A DNA stretch of 64,000 bases from Allobosea vaviloviae (GCF_001298265.1 NZ_LGSZ01000040.1:186001-250000); one strand, 5' to 3'. Positions 8,522-17,356 are shown, counted from the stretch's first letter. Numbers and translations are program-made. The notes: generated from the letters alone by a model not told the origin.

Positions 8522-8575
8522 TTGTGGGCAGGGCTTGGTTTGTGGGCAGAGCCTGGTTTGTGGGGTAGGGGCTTT
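8522..8575. repeat. 18-bp tandem direct repeat in the gntR-uxuA spacer
   Basis: Two adjacent 18-base units, 8522-8539 and 8540-8557, both begin TTGTGGGCAG and differ at 2 positions. A third, degraded copy follows at 8558-8575. The array lies between the gntR stop and the uxuA leader, upstream of uxuA on the minus strand. It could be a regulator-binding array or slippage-generated sequence. Confidence 0.65.
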
Positions 8576-8580
8576 GGCCG

Positions 8581-9276
8581 TCAATCCAGGCGGGCGGGGG
8601 TAGCGCTGCCGGCGAAGGCGTCGACCTGGTCGCGCGCGATCGTCTCGATGGCGTCGAAAACGGTGCGCAGATGCGTGCGCATCGCCGCTTCTGCGCGGGC
8701 CTCATTGCCGGTGATGACGCAGTCCATGATCTCGCGGTGCTGGGTCAGGATCATGGTCGGCCAGGAGGCGCTTTCAAGCGACAGGCAGCGGACGCGGTCG
8801 AGCTGCGCTTTGACGCCCTCGATCAGGCTCCACACCGACGGGTGGCCGGCAAGCTTGGCGAGCTTGGCATGGAACGCCTCGTCATGACGAAAGAAGCTGG
8901 CCCTGTCGCCGCTCGCGAGGTCGCGTTCCTGCTGGCGCACATTCTGCTCAAGGGCTGCCTTGCCGGCATCATCGGCATGGCGCGCGGCGAGCGCGACCGT
9001 GCGGCATTCCAGCGTCTCGCGGACGAACTGGCTGTCATGTACGGCGGCGAGATCGATCGGCGCGACGAAGGTTCCGACCTGGGGCACGACCATCAGGAAG
9101 CCTTCCTCGACGAGGCGCTTGAAGGCCTCTCGGACCGGCGTCCGGCTCACTCCGAAGCGCACCGCCATGCGCGCCTCCGACATCGCCTCGCCCGGGCGCA
9201 GCACCGCCGCGAGGATGTCTCCTCGCAACAGGCGGTGGATCTGTTCGGTGCTCTGACGGACTGCGGGAAGGGCCAT
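8581..9276 (-). CDS. GntR-family regulator, FadR subfamily (FCD domain)
   Basis: A 231-residue regulator. It has an N-terminal winged helix-turn-helix (residues ~10-70, with SEARMAVRFGVSRTPVREAF) and a C-terminal all-helical FCD ligand domain (~80-220; the DEAFH segment and late His residues can bind metal and organic acids). Start ATG 9276 (MALPAVRQ) was preferred over an upstream ATG at 9366 because the intergenic palindrome at 9294-9305 would otherwise fall in coding sequence. It lies between uxuA (downstream, same strand) and a divergent sugar-type ABC importer, so it probably represses both in the absence of a hexuronate or aldonate inducer. Confidence 0.87.
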   Translation of the reverse strand: MALPAVRQSTEQIHRLLRGDILAAVLRPGEAMSEARMAVRFGVSRTPVREAFKRLVEEGFLMVVPQVGTFVAPIDLAAVHDSQFVRETLECRTVALAARHADDAGKAALEQNVRQQERDLASGDRASFFRHDEAFHAKLAKLAGHPSVWSLIEGVKAQLDRVRCLSLESASWPTMILTQHREIMDCVITGNEARAEAAMRTHLRTVFDAIETIARDQVDAFAGSATPARLD

Positions 9277-9293
9277 TGCCAAGCTCTGGTCGA

Positions 9294-9305
9294 CTAGTAT
9301 ACTAG
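9294..9305. promoter_or_regulatory. Palindromic operator for the GntR regulator
   Basis: CTAGTATACTAG is a perfect 12-base palindrome. Its core TAGTATACTA fits the TNGTATACNA pattern common to FCD-type GntR operators. It lies 18 bases upstream of the gntR ATG and 130 bases upstream of the divergent ABC importer, a good place for autoregulation and control of both units. Confidence 0.65.
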
Positions 9306-9434
9306 GATACCGACTAATCCGGGGCCGCGTCAATCGGCCTGCGTCCCGGACCTGTTGAGACGGCATCCTGAAACGGCGCCGGCGGCTCGATCAACAACAA
9401 AGCGGAAAATCCGCACAGCTTTGGAGGAGAGGTC

Positions 9435-10625
9435 ATGGTCCACAACACAATCAATCGGCGTGTATTCATCGGCGGCGTCGCTGGCCTCGCGGGTGCCGCG
9501 TATGCGCCCTCGGCCTTCGCCCAGCAGCTCAAGCTGCCGACATCCCCCGTCGTCCTGTCGATCGTCGATGTCGCCGGCAATCTCGCTTTGACGCAGAAGG
9601 CGATCGAGAACTACCGCAAGGCCAAGCCCAATCTGGTCTCGCGCATCGTCTTCACCAAGGCGCCGTCGCCGGAACTGCCCGGCAAGATCAAGGCGCAGCA
9701 GGATGCCGGCCGCGTCGACATCGACATGGTGCTGACGGGCACGGATGCGCTGTCGGCCGGCGTCGACCAGAAGCTCTGGGTGCCGCTGCTGCCGCAACTC
9801 GCCGGCAGCCTGCCCAAGCTCGACGAGATCTATCTCGAAGGTGCCGCCAAGATGCAGGCGCTGGCCAGCGGCCAGGGCGTCGTCGTGACCTATTATCCGT
9901 CCGGCCCGCTGCTGGAATACATGCCGGCCAAGGTCAAGAACGTTCCGACCACCGCCCAGGAACTGCTCGACTGGACGCGCCAGAACAAGGACCGCTTCAT
10001 CTATCCGCGTCCGGCCAATTCCGGCCCCGGCCGCACCTGGATGATGGGGCTGCCCTATCTGCTCGGCGACAGCGACCCCAAGGACCCGGTCAAGGGCTGG
10101 GACAAGACCTGGGCCTATCTCAAGGCCCTGGGCGAGAACATCGAATACTATCCCGGCGGCACCGGCGCGGTGATGAAGGAGCTCGGCGACGGCTCCCGCG
10201 ACATGACCGTGACGACGACGGGCTGGGACATCAACCCGCGCGTGCTGGGCGTCGTGCCGAAGGAGGCCAAGATCGCCGCGCTGAAGGGCTTCCATTGGGT
10301 CACGGACGCGCATTACATGTGCATCCCCAAGGGCGTCTCGGACGAGAAGCTCGCGGTCCTGGTCGACCTGATGAACTTCCTCCTGACCAAGGAGCAGCAG
10401 GCCTACACCTATGACGAGGGCTATTTCTATCCGGGTCCGGCGGTGAAGGGCGTCACGCTCGACATGGCCCCGGCGGAAAGCCAGGCGGCGATCAAGGAGT
10501 TCGGCCGGCCCGAATACGAGAAGCTGATCGCCGACAACCCGCTTGAGACGCCGCTCGACCCCGACAAGATGGTCGTCGCGTTCCGTCTCTGGGACGAACA
10601 GGTCGGCGGCGCCAAGCGCAAGTAA
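9435..10625 (+). CDS. ABC transporter substrate-binding protein (PotD/AfuA-like), Tat-exported
   Basis: A 396-residue periplasmic binding protein of the extracellular solute-binding family. The N terminus has a twin-arginine signal (NRRVFIGGVAG, then a hydrophobic stretch ending APSAFAQ), so it is probably exported folded. A strong GGAGGAGAGG precedes the ATG. It heads an operon with one ATPase and two permeases. The family takes polyamines, iron chelates, sugars or aldonates; the neighbouring uxuA and GntR genes favour a sugar acid here, which is inference. Confidence 0.85.
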   Translation: MVHNTINRRVFIGGVAGLAGAAYAPSAFAQQLKLPTSPVVLSIVDVAGNLALTQKAIENYRKAKPNLVSRIVFTKAPSPELPGKIKAQQDAGRVDIDMVLTGTDALSAGVDQKLWVPLLPQLAGSLPKLDEIYLEGAAKMQALASGQGVVVTYYPSGPLLEYMPAKVKNVPTTAQELLDWTRQNKDRFIYPRPANSGPGRTWMMGLPYLLGDSDPKDPVKGWDKTWAYLKALGENIEYYPGGTGAVMKELGDGSRDMTVTTTGWDINPRVLGVVPKEAKIAALKGFHWVTDAHYMCIPKGVSDEKLAVLVDLMNFLLTKEQQAYTYDEGYFYPGPAVKGVTLDMAPAESQAAIKEFGRPEYEKLIADNPLETPLDPDKMVVAFRLWDEQVGGAKRK

Positions 10626-10639
10626 ACGCTCCATGCGAC

Positions 10640-10679
10640 CCGACCGGCGGCCTCATGCAGGCCGCCGGTCGGATTTTTG
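10640..10679 (+). terminator. Intercistronic hairpin after the binding-protein gene
   Basis: A perfect 14-base-pair stem (10640-10653 with 10659-10672) with a 5-base loop is followed by ATTTTTGA. It sits between the binding protein and its ATPase. Such hairpins usually cause partial termination or protect the upstream mRNA, giving more binding protein than membrane parts. Confidence 0.8.
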
Positions 10680-10704
10680 ATCGAGACTCCAGCACGCGGT
10701 CCCC

Positions 10705-11778
10705 ATGACGATTCACGCAGCCTCCTTTCGCGAGCTTCGGCTCGACCGCCTGAGCCGGGATTTCGGCACGCACAACGCGCTGAAGGACGTCTCGCTGACG
10801 ATCCAGCAAGGCGAGTTCATCGCGCTTCTGGGACCCTCCGGCTGCGGCAAGTCGACCACGCTGAACATCATCGCCGGGCTTCTGCCGGCGACGGGCGGCG
10901 GTATCTGGCTCGACGACAAGCGCATCGACCCACTGCGGCCCGAAGAGCGCGGCTTTGGCATGGTCTTCCAGAACTACGCCCTGTTCCCGCATATGAGCGT
11001 GAACAAGAACATCGGCTTCGGCCTCAAGATGCGCGGCACGCCCAAGGCCGAGATCGAGCGCCGCGTCGCCGAGGCCGTCGGGCTGGTCCGCCTCCAGGGT
11101 CAGACCGAGAAGCTGCCCGGCCAGCTCTCCGGCGGCCAGCAGCAGCGCGTCGCCATCGCGCGCGCCATCGTCGTCGAGCCGCCGCTGGTCCTGATGGACG
11201 AGCCGCTCTCCAACCTCGACGCCAAGCTGCGCCTCGAGATGCGTGCCGAAATCCGCCGCATCCACAACACGCTGGGCGCCACCACGATCTACGTCACTCA
11301 CGATCAGGAAGAGGCGCTCTCGCTCGCCGACCGGATCGTTGTGATGCGCGATGGCCAGGTCCGCCAGGTCGGCATTCCCGAGGATCTGTTCTCGCGGCCC
11401 GACCATCTCGACGTCGCCGAGTTCATGGGCTTCCGCAACAAGATCGCCGGCAAGGCCGCCTCGGTTTCTGGCGAGCATGCCACGGTCGCGATCGACGGCG
11501 CAGCCATCCTCGGCCGCGCCCGTAACACCATCGCGCAGGGTGCAGCCGCCCATCTCGCGATCCGTCCCGAGGACCTGCACCCCGTCGCCGCCGGCAGCGT
11601 CGGCCTGAAGGCGCAGGTGATCTCGACGGAGTTCCGCGGCCGCGAATTCGTCGGCTTCGCCCGCATGGCCGATGGGACGGACCTGTCCTTCCTCGCCCAT
11701 GACAAGCTGGCGCCGGGTTCGGAGGTCACGCTGGCTGCCGAGCCCGACCGCGTCCTCGTCTATGGGGCAGCGGCGTGA
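10705..11778 (+). CDS. ABC transporter ATP-binding protein (PotA/UgpC type)
   Basis: A 357-residue importer ATPase. Walker A is GPSGCGKST (about residues 47-55), signature LSGGQQQR, Walker B LVLMDEP, H-loop VTHD, then a C-terminal TOBE/OB-fold region (about 245-355) typical of PotA, UgpC and MalK. Its end overlaps the first permease by 4 bases (ATGA-type: GTGAGC within the stop region at 11775-11778), so translation is coupled. It powers the two permeases downstream with the binding protein upstream. Confidence 0.88.
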   Translation: MTIHAASFRELRLDRLSRDFGTHNALKDVSLTIQQGEFIALLGPSGCGKSTTLNIIAGLLPATGGGIWLDDKRIDPLRPEERGFGMVFQNYALFPHMSVNKNIGFGLKMRGTPKAEIERRVAEAVGLVRLQGQTEKLPGQLSGGQQQRVAIARAIVVEPPLVLMDEPLSNLDAKLRLEMRAEIRRIHNTLGATTIYVTHDQEEALSLADRIVVMRDGQVRQVGIPEDLFSRPDHLDVAEFMGFRNKIAGKAASVSGEHATVAIDGAAILGRARNTIAQGAAAHLAIRPEDLHPVAAGSVGLKAQVISTEFRGREFVGFARMADGTDLSFLAHDKLAPGSEVTLAAEPDRVLVYGAAA

Positions 11779-12665
11779 GCGACACAGCCTCTTCCATCCC
11801 GCTGAGCCAGCGGCTCGCTGCGCGCGGCCTCGACGGGCTGACGCTGCTCGTCGTCCCCGCGATCCTGTTCTCGCTGGCGCTGTTCATCTACCCGTTCTTC
11901 TACGGGCTGTTTTTGTCCTTCAACCCGAAGGCGGGCGGCGCCCTGGCCAATTACCAGCGCTTCTTCTCGGATTCCTTCCTCTATGGCACGATCGCGACGA
12001 CGCTCTGGCTGGCCCTGCCGGTGACGGTCCTGACCCTGCTGATGGCGATCCCGATCGCCTTCCGCGTCCGCACGATGAAGCATCAGCGCCTGCTGACCAC
12101 CATCCTGGTGATCCCGATCACGCTGGGCACCGTGCTGGTGGCGCAAGGGCTTTTGAACTATCTCGGGCCGCAGGGCTGGTTCAATCGCGCCCTGCTGACG
12201 ATGGGCCTGATCTCGACACCGGTGAAGCTGCTGCACAATTACTGGGGCGTGATGATCTCGCTGGTGATCACCGGCTTCCCCTTCACCTTCCTGCTCACGT
12301 TGTCCTATCTCTCCGGCGTCGATCCCGCGCTCGAGCAGGCCGGCGCGACGCTCGGTGCGGGTCCCTGGCAGCGCTTCAAGCACATCCTGCTGCCGCTGCT
12401 GCTGCCGGGGCTGGCGATCACCTTCTGTCTCTCCTTCGTGCAGGCCTTCTCGGTCTTCCCCTCCGCCGTATTGCTCGGCGCGCCGGCGGGACCGACGCGC
12501 GTGATCTCGATCGCGGCCTATCAGGCGGCCTTCGAGGAGTACGATTATTCGATGGCCTCGGCGGTGGCGATGATCATGGGCGTGGTCCAGCTCTCGATCG
12601 TCGTCGCGGTTCTGGCGGCGCGTGGGCTGCTTTATCGCGGCCCTGCCGGCGGCGGAAAGGGTTGA
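11775..12665 (+). CDS. ABC transporter permease (PotB-like)
   Basis: A 296-residue inner-membrane permease with about six hydrophobic segments (for example residues ~25-45, 75-95, 105-125, 155-180, 220-240, 270-290). The EAA loop for the ATPase is seen at LEQAGATLGAGPWQRF near residue 190. It starts within the end of the ATPase gene and is followed 4 bases later by the second permease; both are needed to form the channel. Confidence 0.87.
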   Translation: MSDTASSIPLSQRLAARGLDGLTLLVVPAILFSLALFIYPFFYGLFLSFNPKAGGALANYQRFFSDSFLYGTIATTLWLALPVTVLTLLMAIPIAFRVRTMKHQRLLTTILVIPITLGTVLVAQGLLNYLGPQGWFNRALLTMGLISTPVKLLHNYWGVMISLVITGFPFTFLLTLSYLSGVDPALEQAGATLGAGPWQRFKHILLPLLLPGLAITFCLSFVQAFSVFPSAVLLGAPAGPTRVISIAAYQAAFEEYDYSMASAVAMIMGVVQLSIVVAVLAARGLLYRGPAGGGKG

Positions 12666-12669
12666 CGCC

Positions 12670-13500
12670 ATGGTCAAGGACACCCGCCTCTCGGCCCGTC
12701 TCTGGGCCTTCGCCAACTGGGCCGTGATCGGCTTCTTCATCCTGAACCTGTTCGGGATGATCGCCACCGTCGTGACCAGTTCCTTCGCCACGCGCTGGCT
12801 CGGCACCTGGCTTCCTGCCGGCTGGACGACGCGCTGGTACTCCTCCGCCTGGGACGAGTTCCAGCTCTACGACGTGCTCTCCGTCACCTTCCAGATCGTC
12901 TTCCTGGTCGTCTTCCTCTCCGGCCTGATCGGTGTGCCCGCAGCCTATGCGCTGGCGCGCCGCGACTTCCCCGGCAAGAAGCTGGTGATGCTGCTCTTCC
13001 TGCTGCCGCTGCTGGTGCCGCCGATCACCTTCGGCATCCCGCTGGCGACGGTGCTCTATCGCGCGGGGCTGGCCGGCCAGATGTCGGGCGTCGTGCTCGC
13101 CAATCTCGTGCCGACAGTGCCCTTCGTCATCCTGGTGATGATCCCCTTCATCGAGCAGATCGACACCAAGATCGAGGCCGCGGCGCGCGTCTTCGGCGCG
13201 AACACCTTCAAGCTCTTCATCTACATCCTGCTGCCGCTGCTGGCGCCGGGCATCCTCGCGGCGCTGCTGCTGGTGCTGGTGCGCACCATCGCCATGTTCG
13301 AGCTGACCTTCCTCACGGCCGGCCCGACCAGCCAGACGCTGGTGGTGGCGCTCTATTACGCGGTCTTCGCCGCCGGTGTCCGCGCGGTGCAGTCGATCGA
13401 CGCCATGGCGGTGATCTACATGGTGACGACGCTGCTCTGGCTCCTGATCGCCCTGCGCTTCGTCAACCCGACGCAGATCGTCGCCCGCGCCAAGCGGTAA
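12670..13500 (+). CDS. ABC transporter permease (PotC-like)
   Basis: A 276-residue second permease of the same importer. Hydrophobic segments cover most of the chain, and the EAA loop appears as IEAAARVFGANTFKLF near residue 180. Start ATG 12670 has AAGGG 9 bases upstream; an in-frame upstream ATG at 12622 lies inside the preceding gene and was rejected. A strong terminator follows 29 bases after the stop. Confidence 0.87.
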   Translation: MVKDTRLSARLWAFANWAVIGFFILNLFGMIATVVTSSFATRWLGTWLPAGWTTRWYSSAWDEFQLYDVLSVTFQIVFLVVFLSGLIGVPAAYALARRDFPGKKLVMLLFLLPLLVPPITFGIPLATVLYRAGLAGQMSGVVLANLVPTVPFVILVMIPFIEQIDTKIEAAARVFGANTFKLFIYILLPLLAPGILAALLLVLVRTIAMFELTFLTAGPTSQTLVVALYYAVFAAGVRAVQSIDAMAVIYMVTTLLWLLIALRFVNPTQIVARAKR

Positions 13501-13528
13501 GCGTCTCGCATTGCAGCGGAAAGAAACA

Positions 13529-13559
13529 CGCCCCCGTCCGGAACCGGACGGGGGCGTTT
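13529..13559 (+). terminator. Rho-independent terminator of the ABC importer operon
   Basis: A perfect 13-base-pair G/C stem (13529-13541 with 13544-13556) closed by AA and followed by TTT. It is preceded by an A-rich stretch, so it may work in both directions. It ends the four-gene transport operon before the topoisomerase gene. Confidence 0.85.
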
Positions 13560-13616
13560 GCGATTGAATCCGGGCAGCGCGGATGGCGTTCCATTCGCCG
13601 CCCGGAGTTATCAGTC

Positions 13617-14648
13617 ATGGCGCGCGTGATCTTCGACGATGTCGTTTCGACCCCGCCCCCGCCGTCCCGGCTGAAGCGCAGCTCGGCAGCGACTCTGACG
13701 ATCACCCGCCGCAAGTCGGGCAAGGGTTTCAGCTATCGGAATGCCGATGGCGAGCGCATCACCGATGTGGCGACGCTGGCCCGCATCCGCTCGCTGACGA
13801 TCCCGCCGGCTTATTCAGATGTCCGCATCGCGGCCGATCCGCGCGCCCATCTCCAGGCGGTCGGACATGACGAGGCCGGCCGCATCCAGCATCGCTATCA
13901 TCCCGATTGGGACAAGGTCCGCGAGCGCCGCAAGCTCAAGCGGCTTGGATGCCTGATCAACGCGTTGCCGAAGCTGCGGGCTGCCATCGCCCGCGATCTG
14001 AAAGACCGCAAACTCAGCCGCGACAAGGCACTGGCCTGTGCCGCCGCCATCATCGACCGCTGCCATATCCGCGTCGGCAATGAGAGCTATGCCAAGGCGA
14101 ATGGCAGCCATGGCGCCTCGACGCTGCTGAAGCGCCACGTCACCATCACCGGCAGCCGCGTCGAACTCGCCTTCAAGGGCAAGAGCGGCAAGCAGATCGC
14201 CTGCGCGCATGAAGACCCGGCACTGGCCCGCGCCCTGACCCGCGTCATGACGTTGAAGGGCAGGCGCGCATTCCAGTACCAGCGCGAGGACGGCACTGTC
14301 GGCGAGCTCAGGGCCTCCGACATCAACGCCTATCTCAAGCGCGTCTCCGGGCTGCCCGTCAGCAGCAAGGATCTGCGCATGCTGGCCGCCAATGCCGCGG
14401 CCGCCGAGCTGCTGCTGGCGGGCGAGATCGTCGCGACCGAGACCGGCCGGAAGCGCCAGCTCGCCGACATCATGCGCGCCATCTCGGAGCGGCTGGTCAA
14501 CACGCCCGCCGTCGTGCGCAAGAGCTATGTCCACGAGATCGTGCTGCGCGCCTACGCCACCGGCCGCCTCAAACGCTGTTACGACAAGTCCAAGGCACGC
14601 GGCGCCTGCTCGCGCATCGAGCGGGCGCTGGGTCTGCTGGCGGCTTGA
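13617..14648 (+). CDS. DNA topoisomerase IB (eukaryotic/viral-like)
   Basis: A 343-residue topoisomerase that nicks one strand and relaxes supercoils by a 3'-phosphotyrosine. Tyr304 in KSYVHE is the catalytic tyrosine. The earlier RVGNESYAK segment (near residue 147) and the RVELAFKGKSGK region match poxvirus-like bacterial TopIB. Size and domain order (small N-terminal beta domain, helical catalytic domain) are normal. Such genes are scattered accessory genes in Rhizobiales. It stands alone here, with a dispersed palindrome just downstream. Confidence 0.9.
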   Translation: MARVIFDDVVSTPPPPSRLKRSSAATLTITRRKSGKGFSYRNADGERITDVATLARIRSLTIPPAYSDVRIAADPRAHLQAVGHDEAGRIQHRYHPDWDKVRERRKLKRLGCLINALPKLRAAIARDLKDRKLSRDKALACAAAIIDRCHIRVGNESYAKANGSHGASTLLKRHVTITGSRVELAFKGKSGKQIACAHEDPALARALTRVMTLKGRRAFQYQREDGTVGELRASDINAYLKRVSGLPVSSKDLRMLAANAAAAELLLAGEIVATETGRKRQLADIMRAISERLVNTPAVVRKSYVHEIVLRAYATGRLKRCYDKSKARGACSRIERALGLLAA

Positions 14649-14678
14649 GTCGCTATTGAGCCGTCCCGACGGCCGGTG

Positions 14679-14757
14679 CCGTCATTGCGAGCGAAGCGAA
14701 GCAATCCAGAGGGACCGGGTGAGGCCCTGGATTGCTTCGCTCTGCTCGCAATGACGG
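14679..14757. repeat. REP-like palindrome, copy 1
   Basis: Two 31-base arms, 14679-14709 and 14727-14757, pair at 29 of 31 positions. The outer part begins CCGTCATTGCGAGC. The same element occurs at 56783-56865 in this window. Both copies lie just beyond gene ends, as expected for a dispersed extragenic palindrome. Confidence 0.85.
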
Positions 14758-14784
14758 TGAAGGGCTTGCCTCACGAACTGCGCA

Positions 14785-16074
14785 TCACGGCTTTCGCTCC
14801 GGCGCCTTGCGGCCCTGCGTGATCAGCCTGGCGCTGTGCTGGCCGGAGATGAAGGTCCAGAACCAACTCCAGGCGACGGCGACGCGGCTGCGGGCACCGA
14901 TCAGGAAGAAGATGTGGGCGATGCCCCAGATCCACCAGGCGATCCAGCCGCGCAGTTGCAGCCAGCCGAGATCCACCACTGCCGCGCTCTTGCCGATGGT
15001 GGCGAGATTGCCCTGGTGGCGGTAGCGGAACGGGCCAGGGGCGGTCTTGCCCGCAAGCCGCGCGCGGATGACCTTGGCGACATGGGCGCCCTGCTGCTTT
15101 GCCGCCGGCGCGATTCCGGGCACAGGCTTGCCGTCGGCGGTCATCAGTGCGGCAGTGTCGCCGATGACGAAGATATCCGGCCGGCCCGGCGCGTTCAGGT
15201 TGGCATCGACGCTGGCCCGTCCGGCCCGGTCGGCGGCGATGCCGAGCCAGGCAGCGGCCGGCGAAGCCGCGACGCCAGCCGCCCAGACCACGGTGCGGCA
15301 GCCGACCGACTCCGTCCCGATCGTCACCCCATCCGCGCGGATATCCGACACCGGCCGGCCGAGCAGCACCTCGACGCCGAGCTTTTCGAGCGCGGCCTGC
15401 GCATAATCCGACAGCGAAACCGGAAAAGCCGGCAGAACCCGCGCGCCAGCCTCGATCAGCAGCACGCGCGCCTCGCGGGTGTCGATGTTGCGGAATTCGC
15501 GCCAGAGGATTTGCTTGGCGAGTTCGGCGATGATCCCGGCGAGTTCGACGCCGGTCGGCCCGGCGCCGATCACGGCGAAGGTCAGCAGCGCCTGGCGTGT
15601 TGCGGGGTCGGTCTCGCGCTCGGCCTGCTCGAAGGCGAGCAACAGGCGTCGTCGGATCGTCGTCGCATCCTCGAGCGTCTTGAGCCCCGGCGCGAAGGTC
15701 TCCCACTCGTCGCGGCCGAAATAGGAGTGTCGCGCGCCGGTGGCCAGAACCAGCGTGTCATAGGGCTGGGCGCCGCCGTCAGCGAGCAGCACGCGCTTGC
15801 CGTCCGCATCGACGCCCGAGACCTCGGCCAGCAGCGTGGTGACATCGGCCCGCTCGCGAAACAGCCGCCGGATCGGCCAGGCGATCTCGGAGGTGGCAAG
15901 GATCGTGGTCGCGACCTGGTAGAGCAGCGGCTGGAACAGATGGTGGTTGCGCTGGTCGATCAGCGTGATCCGAAGGCCAGCGCCAGCGAGATCGCGCACG
16001 AGTTGCAAACCGCCAAAGCCCGCGCCGACGACGACGAGATGGTGGGTGTCTGGAGAAGCTTGCATCGTGGTCAT
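14785..16074 (-). CDS. ndh: Type II NADH dehydrogenase (NDH-2) / NAD(P)/FAD oxidoreductase
   Basis: A 429-residue single-subunit flavoprotein that passes electrons from NADH to quinone without pumping protons. It has an FAD-binding VVVGAGFGGLQ near residue 15, an NADH-binding VIGAGPTGVELAG near 170, the second FAD segment IFVIGDTAAL near 305, and PAAKQQGAHVA, the quinone-side motif. The hydrophobic C terminus (about 370-410) fits membrane attachment. ATG 16074 was chosen because GAAGG lies 8 bases upstream; longer forms would add non-conserved residues. Confidence 0.87.
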   Translation of the reverse strand: MTTMQASPDTHHLVVVGAGFGGLQLVRDLAGAGLRITLIDQRNHHLFQPLLYQVATTILATSEIAWPIRRLFRERADVTTLLAEVSGVDADGKRVLLADGGAQPYDTLVLATGARHSYFGRDEWETFAPGLKTLEDATTIRRRLLLAFEQAERETDPATRQALLTFAVIGAGPTGVELAGIIAELAKQILWREFRNIDTREARVLLIEAGARVLPAFPVSLSDYAQAALEKLGVEVLLGRPVSDIRADGVTIGTESVGCRTVVWAAGVAASPAAAWLGIAADRAGRASVDANLNAPGRPDIFVIGDTAALMTADGKPVPGIAPAAKQQGAHVAKVIRARLAGKTAPGPFRYRHQGNLATIGKSAAVVDLGWLQLRGWIAWWIWGIAHIFFLIGARSRVAVAWSWFWTFISGQHSARLITQGRKAPERKP

Positions 16075-16261
16075 GGAGGGGACCTTCGCAAGCTTTTTGG
16101 CTGTCGGAGCGGCTTCGGCGATCATCTTGCCCAGACCACAGACGCACGCAAGGCGGTACAAGACATGGGGGCTTGGCTGGCCCGTGCTGGCTGTTGCGTG
16201 CCAGCATAGCGACGATCTTTGCGCGCCTGCAGAGGGCCGGTATGGACCGGCGCATCGCAGG

Positions 16262-17356
16262 ATGACATCGGATCCGATTTCGACGTATACACAGTTTCTG
16301 GAAACTGTGTATACGGATGCGCCGATGCGTCGCTTGTCTCTCTCCGTACAGACGATCTATGCCGACCTTGTGCAGAAACTCTCGCCGAATGCGCCTCTGC
16401 CAGGGTCGATTTCGGTCAAGATCGTCCGGGGTGTTGAACGGCTGTATGCAAGCGAGCGCCACGGCGCAACGCGCATCCAACGCTATCTCGGGCCGGCACA
16501 TGACCCTGCCATAGTGGCCATCGCAGACACGATCCGCCGCGAAGAGGACATTGCCAAGCAGCGTCGCAAGAACATCACCATGCTGAAGTCGGCGGGCGTG
16601 CAGGGGCCTTCCCAGGATGTGGGCCGTGTCCTGGAGGTGATGTCCCGTGCCGGCCTGTTCAGGACGGGGATGGTGCTCGTCGGCACGATCGCCTTCCAGA
16701 CCTATCCCATATTGCTCGGCTATGACCTCAGCGGCTCCGGCATGATGACGCAGGATGTCGATGTCGTCGCTGCAAGCGTCAAGGCTTCGATCGGCGCGTC
16801 GGTCATTGGTAGCGACGATGATGACGGAATTGCTCAACCTCCGGCAACTCTCGACATGCTGGGCCTGTTGAAACGCGCCGACCCCTCCTTCGTCGGCGTG
16901 CCCAATCTCGACCGTAAGACCTACCCGAACAAGTTCACCGCCGCGAATGGTCTCGATGTCGAGCTTCTGACTCCTGTCCGGAAACGGGATGAGGACAATC
17001 CCGTTGCGCTGGCAGGACTGGGCGCCTCGGCCCTGCCCCTGCAGTATCTGGAGTATCTCGTGCAGGATGCCGTTCCCGCCGTCGTCCTGCATGGCGCGGG
17101 CGTGCCGGTCCTCGTTCCGCAGCCTGCTCGCTACGCGGTCCACAAGCTCATCGTGGCCCAATTGCGAGAGGCCCACTCCAGCAAGGCAGGCAAGGACCGT
17201 GTGCAGGCCAAGGTGTTGATGGACGCACTGGATGATGGCGACCCGGACGCGCTGGAAGATGCTCTCGATGATGCGCTGTCGCGCGGGCTTTCATGGCGCA
17301 AACACATCGAGGCCGGGCTGGGGCAGATCGGGCGTGCGGCGCGGCTTGCGGACTGA
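16262..17356 (+). CDS. Nucleotidyltransferase-fold protein (GSU2403-like)
   Basis: A 364-residue protein with a minimal nucleotidyltransferase core. A glycine-rich VGTIAF segment (near residue 140) is followed by Asp165-Val-Asp167 (TQDVDVV), the metal-binding pair, and a third acidic strand LDVELLTP. The N-terminal ~110 residues are helical and resemble the GSU2403 family. Substrate unknown; related folds act as antitoxins or resistance enzymes, but no toxin partner is next to it. The start is uncertain: ATG 16262 is followed by a 32-base inverted repeat inside the coding frame, while ATG 16325 would leave the repeat upstream. Neither has a clear ribosome site. Confidence 0.65.
   Translation: MTSDPISTYTQFLETVYTDAPMRRLSLSVQTIYADLVQKLSPNAPLPGSISVKIVRGVERLYASERHGATRIQRYLGPAHDPAIVAIADTIRREEDIAKQRRKNITMLKSAGVQGPSQDVGRVLEVMSRAGLFRTGMVLVGTIAFQTYPILLGYDLSGSGMMTQDVDVVAASVKASIGASVIGSDDDDGIAQPPATLDMLGLLKRADPSFVGVPNLDRKTYPNKFTAANGLDVELLTPVRKRDEDNPVALAGLGASALPLQYLEYLVQDAVPAVVLHGAGVPVLVPQPARYAVHKLIVAQLREAHSSKAGKDRVQAKVLMDALDDGDPDALEDALDDALSRGLSWRKHIEAGLGQIGRAARLAD
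16284..16315. repeat. 32-bp perfect inverted repeat at the start of the nucleotidyltransferase gene
   Basis: Arms 16284-16298 and 16301-16315 are exact 15-base complements (CGTATACACAGTTTC and its complement) with a 2-base spacer. Each arm contains GTATAC. It is much A/T-richer than its surroundings. It looks like an operator or cruciform, though it can also be read as codons 8-18 if translation starts at 16262. Confidence 0.85.
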
